From assembly GCF_002483225.1 (NCBI RefSeq), contig NZ_DLHL01000051.1, forward strand, positions 186,001 through 250,000: a DNA stretch of 64,000 bases. Reading direction: 5' to 3'. The translations under genes were made by a program, and so were the position numbers. Numbering within the stretch: position 1 is the stretch's first letter; each line of letters starts with the position of its first letter. The notes below the pieces were generated by a model. That model was given only the letters and a program-made list of their open reading frames with translations. It ran no database searches and had not been told where the DNA came from. Shown piece by piece: positions 18,701-26,691 of this stretch. Source of the DNA: Gemmatimonas sp. UBA7669 (GTDB taxonomy: Bacteria; Gemmatimonadota; Gemmatimonadetes; Gemmatimonadales; Gemmatimonadaceae).

Positions 18701-19415
18701 GTCCGCCGCTGAAGCCACCATTGGCGACGTCGTATCCGGCGCGCAGCTGCGTATTGACGGCGGCATCGCGCGGCAGGTTGGACAAACCCGACTGCTGGCC
18801 GTTGAGCGTCGCGTTGTTCTGGTTTGGGTCAAGCCCGAACATCGAGAAGCGATCGGGATTGCCATCGACACCGGGAATGAGTTGCACACCCGGCGTGCCA
18901 GCGGCCATGGCGGCAAGATTGCCGGCCTGGTCGGGCGACACGCCCTGCGTGCCAAGAAAGCGGTCCGCGCCCGAGATGTCGGACTGGAACGTGTTCTCCG
19001 AGCGTGGAGGCGGGGTGCGCGCCGCGTTGGCCGTCGTCGTCACGGTCTGCAGCATCTGTGCGGCCGACAGCTTGATGTCGGCCACCAGCACCTCCTCGTC
19101 GGCATTGCGGCGCACCTGGATGCGCTGCGCCGTGTAGCCGATCGCGGCGAAGGAGATCCAGTAGTCGCCCTCACCGTTGGGATAGGTGAGCGAATAGCGT
19201 CCGTCGCGATTGGTGCGCGTTTCCTTGGTGATGCCGCCAAAGTAGGACACGGCGGTAATGCGCGCGCCCACGATGGGCTGCCCCTCCGTACTGGTCACCC
19301 GGCCCCGGATGACATCGGCAGTGACCTGGGCGTGCAGGTCGATGGCCATCAGCAACATGCCAAGGGCCAGAATCGACAGGGCGGATTGGCCCCGTCTGAA
19401 TGCAGTGAACGTCAT
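15732..19415 (-). CDS. Oar-like TonB-dependent receptor with carboxypeptidase-regulatory-like domain
   Basis: The very large outer-membrane protein (1227 residues from ATG 19415) begins with a signal peptide ending HAQ. A carboxypeptidase-regulatory-like beta-sandwich follows (IRGRVTSTEGQPIVGARITA, then NRDGRYSLTYPNGEGDYWIS). After it come a plug domain (about 125-260) and a long beta-barrel, the plan of Oar/SusC-like receptors. After the barrel lies a charged helical tail of about 100 residues that ends in five Phe residues, which is unusual. Upstream in-frame starts exist (19448, 19514), but 19415 places the signal peptide correctly. It heads a three-gene minus-strand unit and is divergent from the histidine kinase gene 90 bases away. 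Confidence 0.85.
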   Translation of the reverse strand: MTFTAFRRGQSALSILALGMLLMAIDLHAQVTADVIRGRVTSTEGQPIVGARITAVSYFGGITKETRTNRDGRYSLTYPNGEGDYWISFAAIGYTAQRIQVRRNADEEVLVADIKLSAAQMLQTVTTTANAARTPPPRSENTFQSDISGADRFLGTQGVSPDQAGNLAAMAAGTPGVQLIPGVDGNPDRFSMFGLDPNQNNATLNGQQSGLSNLPRDAAVNTQLRAGYDVANGGFSGGQIAVTTQSGTNYIARNLSSVFNAPQAQFNDAVGMASAYRFISIGGRASGPIVMDKDFYNVSFQFDQRDQRLPTLLSSVPTLFQSAGVSADSAQRLRQILGNQRIPLTAGGLGRTSPRTNASLIGAFDWAPKSPTSGHAFTLSVNGSFSNAGPQFQATTQTPTALSESQSTSLGAQLRHTNYFNNGVLTESMVSASYNRNENAPYLDAAGGTVLVTSTLPDGSSATRSLTFGGGLNAGSNSGTSYSARNMLSWVSTNNKHRLKLITEARLEESASDRAFNLRGRFTYQSLADLEAGVPSSYSRNLNTVQQSGRALVGAVALGDAWRPTANVQVQYGVRADANHFLDRPALNTSLDSLLGLRNTPVPNRVYLSPRLGFSWLYGTAAQIPFGEGFARGPRATIRGGIGLFQNVRGPDLVSNALANTGLASAQQQLTCTGAATPGADWDVLLSQGLVPGACADGTGATLFANNTPSITMFAPGFVQERSLRSNIGWTGLAFDNRFNLTLNLQGALNFSQPDFVDRNFRDGQLFTLTNEDGRPVYVAPGNIDAASGLIASRAARRSTAFTSVQEQRSDLQSRSAQLTVSLSPFSFADRRFRWSVNYNYLYLTQEYRGFSNTAGDPFAIAWNTAAQPRHDIGYTLSYTLGNAVTFSWNGRLQSGQRFTPMISHDVNGDGRANDRAFVFAPGATTDAALSSAMQQLLDQGSPFVRRCLRNQLGRLADRHSCTGPWTAASSQLRIVPNPSRVRLPQRTTLTLTLSNPLAAADLLINGENGLRGWGQPPIIDQSLLFVRGFDPSTQRFRYDVNQRFGATRVQQVTSRAPAVLTLQMSVNLAPTRDWQNLDQQLARGRTRAGTKMTEASVRQMSPQIFPNVMARLLQVGERIHLTRVQADSLATMSRRYTRLVDSVWTPAAKHLASLPKDYDKRDAQRRLVEAREVAVGYLITAVPNVRKLLTKGQLRVMDNSIVQQLEPRYLELLRAGQVGGEFFFFF

Positions 19416-19505
19416 GGGAGAAAACAGAAGAGTCTTGATGCCATTCATCACCGGGCATCGGTGACGAGCGCCCCGAAAGTGCAGGTCAGTTGGAATGCGC
19501 GCAAG

Positions 19506-20804
19506 ATGGTGCAAGCTTACAGCATGCCACTGCCCCGCGACTCGGCCGACGTGCCGTCCCAGACCGACGACCTGCTGTATTCAGACTATCGCAAGACTGA
19601 GGAACTGCACACCCTGCGCGAGGTCGCCCGGGCGCTGGCGGCCGAGACAAGCGCCGCGAGTGTACTCAGCACGCTCTGCGACCTGAGCATGGTGCAGGGC
19701 AGCGCCAGCGGCGCGGCGGTGGCACAGATCCACGCCGACAGCGGACTCTATGTGGCCACCTCGGGTCGGGCACTGGCGCTCATGGGCATGAGTTTTCCGC
19801 TGGCCGGCACTTTCACGGGACGCGTGGCGGCGGAGCACCGCACGCTGGCGCTCGAATCGCCTGCGTCGTCCACGCCCTTCTTTGCCGCGCTGCTGCCGTC
19901 CCTCGGCGTGGGGCCCATCATGCTCATCCCGCTGCTGGCCAATCAGCAGCTCTTTGGCGTGCTGTCGGTGGTGCGCGATATCGGACACCCGGTGTTCGAT
20001 GCGCAGGACGAGGAGCGCCTTGGTGTGCTGGCGGATCTGGCGGCCCTGGCCCTGTGGAAGGCCCGGCTGCTCGAGGACGCGCAATCGGCTGACGCGGCCA
20101 AGACCAGTTTGCTGGCCACACTCTCACACGAGCTGCGCACGCCGCTTGCCGCGCTCGAGGGCTACAGCGAACTGCTCGAGGACCAGATTCTTGGTCCGCT
20201 CAGCGACGAGCAGCGTGATGTGGTGGTGCGACTGCGCACGGTGGGCCGACACCTCGGCGCGCTCATCGAAGACATTCTGACCTATGCGTCCCTCGAGGCC
20301 GACCGGGTCTCGCTGCGTGAAGGACCGGTGCGACTGCCCGAGTTGTTCGACTCACTGCATCCGTTTCTCGAGCCGCTCGCTCGCGAAAAGGGACTGGAGC
20401 TGGAGTTCGACATCGAAGCCTCGTTGCCGCAACTCCATACCGACGAAGCGCGCGTGCGGCAGATTCTGCTCAACCTTTGTCAGAACGCCATCAAGTTCAC
20501 CGAGCACGGTCGGGTGCAGCTCAAGGCGTCGCGTGGCTCGGCCACGCTGGGCAGCACGCAGCCCACGGTGCGTCTGGCCGTAAAGGACACGGGCATCGGC
20601 ATCGCGGCGGCCGATCTGTCGCGGCTGTTTCGGCCGTTCTCGCAGTTGGCCGATGTGCAGTCGCGCCGGCATCGTGGTACTGGTCTGGGGCTCTACATCT
20701 CGCGTCGACTGGCCGGCATGCTCGGTGGCCGCATTGAAGTCGTGTCGCGTCCTGGTGAGGGGTCGGTGTTCACGCTCGTGCTGCCCATGCCGCCAGGCAA
20801 CTGA
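19506..20804 (+). CDS. GAF-domain sensor histidine kinase
   Basis: The 432-residue soluble kinase has a GAF domain (about 45-190) and a HisKA dimerisation domain with the phospho-acceptor His in TLSHELRTPLAALEGY. The ATPase domain carries N box LLNLCQNAIKF, G1 DTGIGIAAAD, F box LFRPFSQL and G2 GTGLGLYISRR. No membrane segment or receiver domain is present, and no response regulator lies next to it, so its partner is unknown. Start 19506 is chosen; ATG 19524 six codons downstream is equally plausible because neither has a clear ribosome site. It is divergent from the Oar-like receptor gene. Confidence 0.88.
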   Translation: MVQAYSMPLPRDSADVPSQTDDLLYSDYRKTEELHTLREVARALAAETSAASVLSTLCDLSMVQGSASGAAVAQIHADSGLYVATSGRALALMGMSFPLAGTFTGRVAAEHRTLALESPASSTPFFAALLPSLGVGPIMLIPLLANQQLFGVLSVVRDIGHPVFDAQDEERLGVLADLAALALWKARLLEDAQSADAAKTSLLATLSHELRTPLAALEGYSELLEDQILGPLSDEQRDVVVRLRTVGRHLGALIEDILTYASLEADRVSLREGPVRLPELFDSLHPFLEPLAREKGLELEFDIEASLPQLHTDEARVRQILLNLCQNAIKFTEHGRVQLKASRGSATLGSTQPTVRLAVKDTGIGIAAADLSRLFRPFSQLADVQSRRHRGTGLGLYISRRLAGMLGGRIEVVSRPGEGSVFTLVLPMPPGN

Positions 20805-20810
20805 CTCTCC

Positions 20811-20970
20811 AACTGATTATCACGGATTCCACGGAAACAACGGACAACAACAGGAAAAGCCTTGTCGCGGATGACACGGATGGGGCGGAAACAGGCAGGG
20901 ATCAAACAGTTGGTGCCTGAGCTTTTCCTGTCGTTGTCCATTGTTTCCGTGAAATCCGCGATAATTGATT
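20811..20970. repeat. Long imperfect inverted repeat upstream of sucA (copy B)
   Basis: Two 50-base arms (20811-20860 and 20921-20970) match as reverse complements at 43 of 50 positions around a 60-base loop. The loop begins with the 34-base core shared with 12172-12205. The left arm begins like the arm of the repeat at 26585 (21 of 23 bases of ACTGATTATC and what follows) and shares CGGACAACAACAG with it. It occupies much of the 269-base gap between the histidine kinase stop (20804) and sucA (21074), and may end the kinase transcript. The remaining 100 bases before sucA should hold the sucA promoter; I see no clear -35/-10 pair. Confidence 0.85.
20859..20892 (+). repeat. Dispersed 34-base core, copy 2
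   Basis: This is the plus-strand copy of the core described at 12172-12205, with one mismatch in 34 bases. It lies at the border of the left arm and the loop of the inverted repeat upstream of sucA. Confidence 0.8.
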
Positions 20971-21073
20971 TGGCTTTTGTTCGGTATGTGTGGATGCGCG
21001 ATGAGAGTAACCGGCGTGATGCCATTTGCCGGCGCGAAGGGTCCGATTTCCGGGCAGCCCCTCACTAGATTTC

Positions 21074-23851
21074 ATGGTTATGCCAGCCATCACGAGCGTT
21101 TTCAACGACGGCATTTTTGCCGAGCAGTTCGAGCGGTACCGCCGCGACCCCTCGAGCGTCGACGAGACGTGGCGCCAGTATTTCCGCATCGCCGAGTCCC
21201 TGTTCGGGAGTGCGGCGGCCCCTGCCGCCGGTCAGGCCGCCGGCACCGACGTCTCCCTGCTGGCCAAGGTGGCCGCGGCAGCGTCGCTGCAGCAGGCCAT
21301 CCGGATGTTCGGGCACTACGCCGTGCAGCTCGATCCGCTCGGCACGCCGCCGGCTGGCGCTGATGAATTGACCCCGGAGTTCCACGGCCTCACGGAAGCC
21401 GATCTGGCGCTGATCCCCGGTGCCGCGCTCGGCGACGAGCGCTTCGCCACCGCGAAGGACGTCATCGACCGCAAGCGCGCCGTCTACCAGAACCGGATCG
21501 GCTACGAGGTCTGGCACCTCGAAGTCAACGAGGAACGCAACTGGTTCCGTCGCGCCTTCCGCGATGGCATCCTCACGCGTCCGCTCACGGTCGACGAGAA
21601 GAAGCAGGTGCTGCGTCGCCTCAATGAAGTCGATGGCCTCGAGCGTTTCCTGGGCCGCGCCTATCAGGGCTACAAGCGCTTTTCCGTCGAAGGCACCGAC
21701 GCTCTCATTCCCATGCTCGACGCGATGGTCGATGCGCTGGGACGCGAAGGCGCGGATGAGATCGTGATTGGCATGGCGCATCGTGGTCGCCTGAACGTGC
21801 TGACCAATGTGATGGGCAAGCCGTTTGAGGCGCTCTTTGCCGAGTTCGAAGGCCATCACGATGCGGTCATCGACAGTGGCACGGGCGACGTGAAGTACCA
21901 CATGGGATACAACGGCGTGCGCAGCGTGGAAGGCCGCGAGGTCAAGCTGCGCCTGGTGCCGAACCCGTCGCACCTCGAAGTGGTGAATCCGGTTGTGGAA
22001 GGCGTGGTGCGTGCACTGCAGCGTGACGCGGCGCATCCCGGTTCGCGCGACGAGCATCGCGTGGTGCCCGTCGCCATTCACGGCGACGCGGCCTTCCCCG
22101 GTGAAGGCATCGTGGCCGAGACGCTCAACATCTCGCATCTCAACGCCTATCGCACCGGCGGTACGATTCACATCATCGTGAACAATCAGGTGGGCTTCAC
22201 CACCGATCCGTCGGACGCGCGCTCCACGTATTACGCCTCGGATCTCGCCAAGGGCTTCGAGATACCGATCTTCCACGTCAATGCCGACGACGCGGAAGCC
22301 TGCATTCAGGCCATGCGCCTCGCCTGCGCGTATCGCGCGACCTTCAAAAAGGACGTGCTCATCGACCTCGTGGGGTACCGTCGTCACGGGCACAACGAGG
22401 GTGATGAGCCCATGTACACGCAGCCCACGCGCACGGCGGCCATTCGCCAGCACCCCACGGTGCCGCAGGTTTGGGCCAAGCGCATTGTGAGCGAGGGTGT
22501 GCTCACCGCAGACGAAGCGGCGGCGGTGGAGAAGGACGTGGCGCAGCGCTACGCGGACATTCACGCGCGCTTCAAGCAGTCGCTGCTCGGCAGCGAGAAG
22601 CACGCGCCATGGCCGGCGGAAGGTGCGCAGACACCGCGTGCGGTGACCACGGTGGTGCCGGCCGAGCGTCTGCAGTTCATCAATGAGTCGCTGCTCCAGT
22701 GGCCGCAGGATCTCACACCCAACCCGCGTCTCGCCAAGCAGCTCGAGCGTCGCCGCGAGGCCATGGGTGAGCAGGGGGGTATCGAGTGGGGCCACGCCGA
22801 GGCGCTGGCGTTTGGCTCGCTGCTGCTTGATGGCATGTCGGTGCGCCTCACCGGCCAGGATGCGGAGCGTGGCACCTTCTCGCACCGTCACTCGGTGCTC
22901 AACGACGCGAACACCGGTCGCAAGTACGCGCCGCTGGCCAACCTGCCGGGTGCGCGTGGCAGCTTCGAGGTCTACAACTCGGCGCTCAGCGAAACGGCCA
23001 TTCTGGCCTTCGAGTACGGCTACAGCGTGGTGGCCACCGACACCCTCACGCTGTGGGAAGCGCAGTTCGGAGATTTCGTGAACGTGGCGCAGCCCATCAT
23101 CGACCAGTTCATCGTGGCCGACCGCGCCAAGTGGGGGCAGGACAGCGGTCTCGTGATGCTGCTGCCGCACGGTTACGAAGGACAGGGCCCCGAGCACTCG
23201 AGCGCGCGTCTCGAGCGTTTCCTGCAGCTCTGTGCCGAAGGCAACATGACGGTGGCCTACTGCAGCACGCCGGCGCAGTACTTCCACCTCCTGCGTCGTC
23301 AGGCGCTGCGCAAGGCGCGGCGTCCGCTCATCTGCATGCAGCCCAAGAGTCTCCTGCGTCTGCCGCAGGCCGCGTCGCGGCTCGAAGACCTGGTGCAGGG
23401 GGGATTCCAGTCGGTCATCGACGATCCCATTGCCTCGCAGCGCCGCGACGAAGTGCGTCGCATCGTGTTCTGCACGGGCAAGGTGTACTACGATCTCGCG
23501 CTCGCGCCGTCGCGCAATCCGGCGGTGGCGCTCGTGCGCGTGGAAGAGTTGTATCCGTGGCCGCACGAGGAGATCCAGCGCATCATGGATCTGTATCCGG
23601 CCATCGAGCAGGTGGTGTGGGCGCAGGAAGAGCCCAAGAATCAGGGCGCCTGGACCTATGTGCAGCCGCGCCTGCGCGTCTCGGCCGGTGCTGCGGTGGG
23701 CGTGCGCTATGTGGGACGCCCAGAGCGGGCCAGTCCGGCCGAGGGCTTTGCCGATGCGCACCAGACCGAGCAGGCGCGCATCATTGCCACGGTCATGGAC
23801 ACGGGCGAGGTCCCGGCATCCGGTGCCTCGTTGGCGGGGGCGCAGAGCTGA
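21074..23851 (+). CDS. sucA: 2-oxoglutarate dehydrogenase E1 component
   Basis: SucA is the thiamin-diphosphate-dependent E1 subunit of the 2-oxoglutarate dehydrogenase complex, decarboxylating 2-oxoglutarate in the citric acid cycle. The 925-residue length is normal. The N-terminal E1 motif is present (VFNDGIFAEQFERYRRDPSSVDETW). Thiamin and active-site motifs follow in order: IGMAHRGRLNVL, HGDAAFPGEGIVAETLN, NNQVGFTT, GYRRHGHNEGDEP, and the C-terminal transketolase part EYGYSVVATDTLTLWEAQFGDF. The start ATG 21074 gives the normal N-terminus; ATG 21080 is possible. The E2 (sucB) and E3 genes are not adjacent. The stop codon overlaps the start of the PIG-L gene (TGATG). Confidence 0.97.
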   Translation: MVMPAITSVFNDGIFAEQFERYRRDPSSVDETWRQYFRIAESLFGSAAAPAAGQAAGTDVSLLAKVAAAASLQQAIRMFGHYAVQLDPLGTPPAGADELTPEFHGLTEADLALIPGAALGDERFATAKDVIDRKRAVYQNRIGYEVWHLEVNEERNWFRRAFRDGILTRPLTVDEKKQVLRRLNEVDGLERFLGRAYQGYKRFSVEGTDALIPMLDAMVDALGREGADEIVIGMAHRGRLNVLTNVMGKPFEALFAEFEGHHDAVIDSGTGDVKYHMGYNGVRSVEGREVKLRLVPNPSHLEVVNPVVEGVVRALQRDAAHPGSRDEHRVVPVAIHGDAAFPGEGIVAETLNISHLNAYRTGGTIHIIVNNQVGFTTDPSDARSTYYASDLAKGFEIPIFHVNADDAEACIQAMRLACAYRATFKKDVLIDLVGYRRHGHNEGDEPMYTQPTRTAAIRQHPTVPQVWAKRIVSEGVLTADEAAAVEKDVAQRYADIHARFKQSLLGSEKHAPWPAEGAQTPRAVTTVVPAERLQFINESLLQWPQDLTPNPRLAKQLERRREAMGEQGGIEWGHAEALAFGSLLLDGMSVRLTGQDAERGTFSHRHSVLNDANTGRKYAPLANLPGARGSFEVYNSALSETAILAFEYGYSVVATDTLTLWEAQFGDFVNVAQPIIDQFIVADRAKWGQDSGLVMLLPHGYEGQGPEHSSARLERFLQLCAEGNMTVAYCSTPAQYFHLLRRQALRKARRPLICMQPKSLLRLPQAASRLEDLVQGGFQSVIDDPIASQRRDEVRRIVFCTGKVYYDLALAPSRNPAVALVRVEELYPWPHEEIQRIMDLYPAIEQVVWAQEEPKNQGAWTYVQPRLRVSAGAAVGVRYVGRPERASPAEGFADAHQTEQARIIATVMDTGEVPASGASLAGAQS

Positions 23852-26572
23852 TGCGCCCGGGCACGGTTGGCACCACGCGAGACGTGGCGCACCGGAGCCT
23901 GCTGCAAGTGGTGAGCGCCGCGGCAGTTGCCGCGGCGCTCGTCGTTTGTGCGCTCCCCGCTCGCATGCAGGCCCAGGTGACGCCGGAGCGCGGCGCGGCT
24001 GCGTTGGGGTCTACGCTGGCTGGCATTGGGACCACGGGGCGTGTGCTCACGGTCGCGGCGCATCCCGACGACGAGGACACCCCGGTTATTGCGTGGTTGG
24101 CGCGCGGCCGTCACGTGGAGACGGCCTATCTCAGTCTCACGCGTGGCGACGGCGGGCAGAATCTCATCGGCAATGAACTGGGCGAAGCGCTGGGTGCCAT
24201 TCGCACGCAGGAGTTGCTGTCCGCGCGGCGCATCGATGGTGGACGGCAGTACTTCACGCGTGCCTATGACTTCGGCTTCAGCAAGAACGCCGAAGAAACC
24301 TACGAGCATTGGCCCAAGGATTCGATTCTTGGCGATGTGGTGCGTGTGGTGCGCGCGTTCCGCCCGCATGTCATCGTGGCCTTCTTCAGCGGCACGCCGC
24401 GCGATGGACACGGACATCATCAGGTGTCGGGGCTGCTGGCGCGCGAAGCCTACGAGCTGGCTGGCGACACGGTTCGGTATCCCGTGCAGGAGTTTGGCTT
24501 GCCGTGGACGCCCTCCAAGTTCTACCGCAGCGCGCGTCAGGTGCCGGACAGCGCGACGCTGCGTATCAACACGGGTGAATACGACCCGCTGCTCGGCCGC
24601 AGCTACTATGAGGTGTCGGCCGAGAGTCGCTCGCAGCACAAGAGTCAGGGCTTTGGCGTGCTGCAGCGCAAGGGCGTGATGTACGCGTATCTCTCGCGTG
24701 AAGCCTCGCGTGTGGGGCCGGACGACGCGCGCAGTGAGCGCTCGCTGTTCGATGGCGTGGACACAACGTGGGCGCCGCTGCGAGGGCAGCTTCCAGCGTC
24801 GGCGCAGCCACTGTTGGACTCGGCGCTCGCGGGTACGGCAGCCGTTCGTGCGGCGTATCGTGCGCAGGATCCGTCAACGATAGTGGAGCCCCTGGCCGAG
24901 GTGCTGCGTCAGTGGCGCGCGCTGCGCAACGCCAGTGGTCGTGGTGTGCCGCTGCTGATTACGTCGCAGCCTGGTCGCCCGTCACGGCTTGGTCCGCGCA
25001 ACGCACAAGAGGCCAGGCCCGCGCTCTGGGACGCGCTGTCCGTCACGGTGGAGCGCACCGAGGAAGCGTTGGCGCTTGCGGCAGGTGTGGCGCTGGAGGC
25101 CACGGCCACGCAAGCCACGCTGCCGGTGCGAGAGGCCGTGAAGGTGGAGGTCAATGATTCGCTGCCCGTCACCGTGCGACTGTTCAATCGGGGGCGTGTA
25201 CCGGTGCAGGTGAACTTCACCAGCGTGGTTGGACTGGGTATGCCGTCCGCCTTTGTCCGGAGCGGTGGCGTGCTGGCGCCGGATAGCGCGTTCACCGCTT
25301 CCTTGTGGGCGGCGGCGTTTGCCTCCGATTCGCCATGGTGGCGGGCATACGGCCGCAAGGGCATGGACTGGTTCCAGGCACCCTATCGATGCCCGTGATG
25401 AAGTGCAGCAGCAGAGTGAGCGGGCCACGCGCGTGCAAGCGTCGTTGCTGATTGCGGGCCAGAATCTGACCATCACCGCGCCGGTGGTGTATCGCTGGGC
25501 CGATCCGGTGAAGGGCGATCAGCAGCAGCCGGTGTCGGCCGTGCCGGGCATTACGGTCAATCTGGCCAACTCCATGGAGTACATGCGTGCCGGTGTGCCG
25601 GTGGAGCGCATGGTGCCGGTGCGTATCCAGAGCGCGTATCCGCACGAGGCCAAGGTGCTGGTGCGTCTTGAACTGCCTGAGGGGCTCAAGGCCGATTCGG
25701 TGGAGCGGGAGCGTGTGCTGCCGGCCAACGGCACGGACATTGTGTGGTTCCGCGTGCGCGGCACCGTGAAGGAAGGGCAGCAGCAGTTGGTGGCCCTCGC
25801 CATTCACGACGGCGCCATGAGTACAAACTCGTCGTATCTCATCCAGTACGATCACATCGCGCCCATGCGGCTGTATGGCGGATCGGGCATGTATTTGTCG
25901 GCCGTGAACGTGCGGATTCCGGCGCGGGCGCGTGTGGGCTACATCAAGGGCGTGGGTGACACGGGCTACGAGGCGCTGCAGCAGCTCGACATTCCGGTGG
26001 AGGTCATCGAGCCGGCGTTGTTGGCGAGCATGAACCTGTCGCGTTTCACGGCCATCGTGGTGGGACCGCGCGCGTACGAAGCCAGCGAGGTGCTGGTGAA
26101 GCAGAACCCGCGGCTGCTGGACTTCGCGCGCGCCGGTGGGACGCTGGTGGTGCAGTACGGCGCGCAGAACATGAACGCGTTGCCGGGCATCACGCCGTAT
26201 CCGCTGCAGTGGGCGCCGCGTGCGGCGCGCGTGACCATGGAACAGGCACCGGTCACGCTGCTGCAGTCCACACATCCGTTGCTGACCACGCCCAACAAGA
26301 TCGGTCCGGCCGACTGGACTGGTTGGGTGCAGGAGCGGGCCACGTACATGCCGAGTGTGATTGACCGGCGCTATACGCCGCTGCTGCGCATGAACGATCC
26401 GGACGAGCCAACCAACGACGGTGGGCTGCTGGTCACGTCACTGGGCAAGGGGCGCTATGTGTACGTGACGCTGGCGCTGTTCCGGCAGTGGGCGGCCGGT
26501 GTGCCCGGCGGGGCGCGCATTCTGGCCAATCTCGTGAACAGTACGCCGACGCCGGTGGCGCCCAAGATGTAG
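23851..26572 (+). pseudogene. PIG-L family deacetylase, frameshifted near 25384
   Basis: The gene starts at ATG 23851, overlapping the sucA stop, and encodes a signal peptide (ending RMQAQ). A PIG-L/LmbE-type deacetylase domain follows with zinc-site motifs AAHPDDED and GHGHHQVSG. Reading frame 1 ends at 25398 after GRKGMDWFQAP, while the protein continues in the +1 frame from 25385 (IDARDEVQQQ) to 26572. One extra base at 25381-25384 (CCCT) explains this; removing it joins the parts into about 906 residues, with a beta-rich middle and a glutamine-amidotransferase-like C-terminus (VVGPRAYEASEVL, GGTLVVQYGAQN). Related secreted sugar-type deacetylases have this length. Either the gene is broken or the base is a sequencing error. 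Confidence 0.85.
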
Positions 26573-26584
26573 TTGGCGTGCTCT

Positions 26585-26691
26585 ACTGATTATCGCGGAT
26601 TGCACGGACAACAACAGAAACCACAGGATGAACTCATGTTGTTCTCATCCTGTGGTTTCCTTTGTTGTCCCTGTCATCCGTGGTAGTCAGT
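26585..26691. repeat. Inverted repeat between convergent genes, overlapping a stop codon (copy C)
   Basis: Arms of about 47 bases (26585-26631 and 26645-26691) pair with a loop of only 13 bases; the inner GAAACCACAGGATGA / TCATCCTGTGGTTTC part is perfect. The outer left arm resembles the arm at 20812. The element fills the gap between the PIG-L gene end (26572) and the minus-strand symporter gene, whose stop codon (26687-26689) lies inside the right arm. A strong hairpin in both directions suits a bidirectional terminator, though no T-run follows. Confidence 0.85.

Noticed and set aside
21065..23761. 898-codon frame antisense to sucA
   Set aside because: A by-product of high GC content and codon bias; no domain pattern, while sucA on the other strand is certain. 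Similar long antisense frames at 2126-3649, 45476-47719 and 51810-54164 were rejected for the same reason.
25378..25398. Programmed ribosomal frameshift in the PIG-L gene
   Set aside because: There is no slippery heptamer, no following hairpin and no known frameshifting in this family; a simple one-base insertion or sequencing error explains it.
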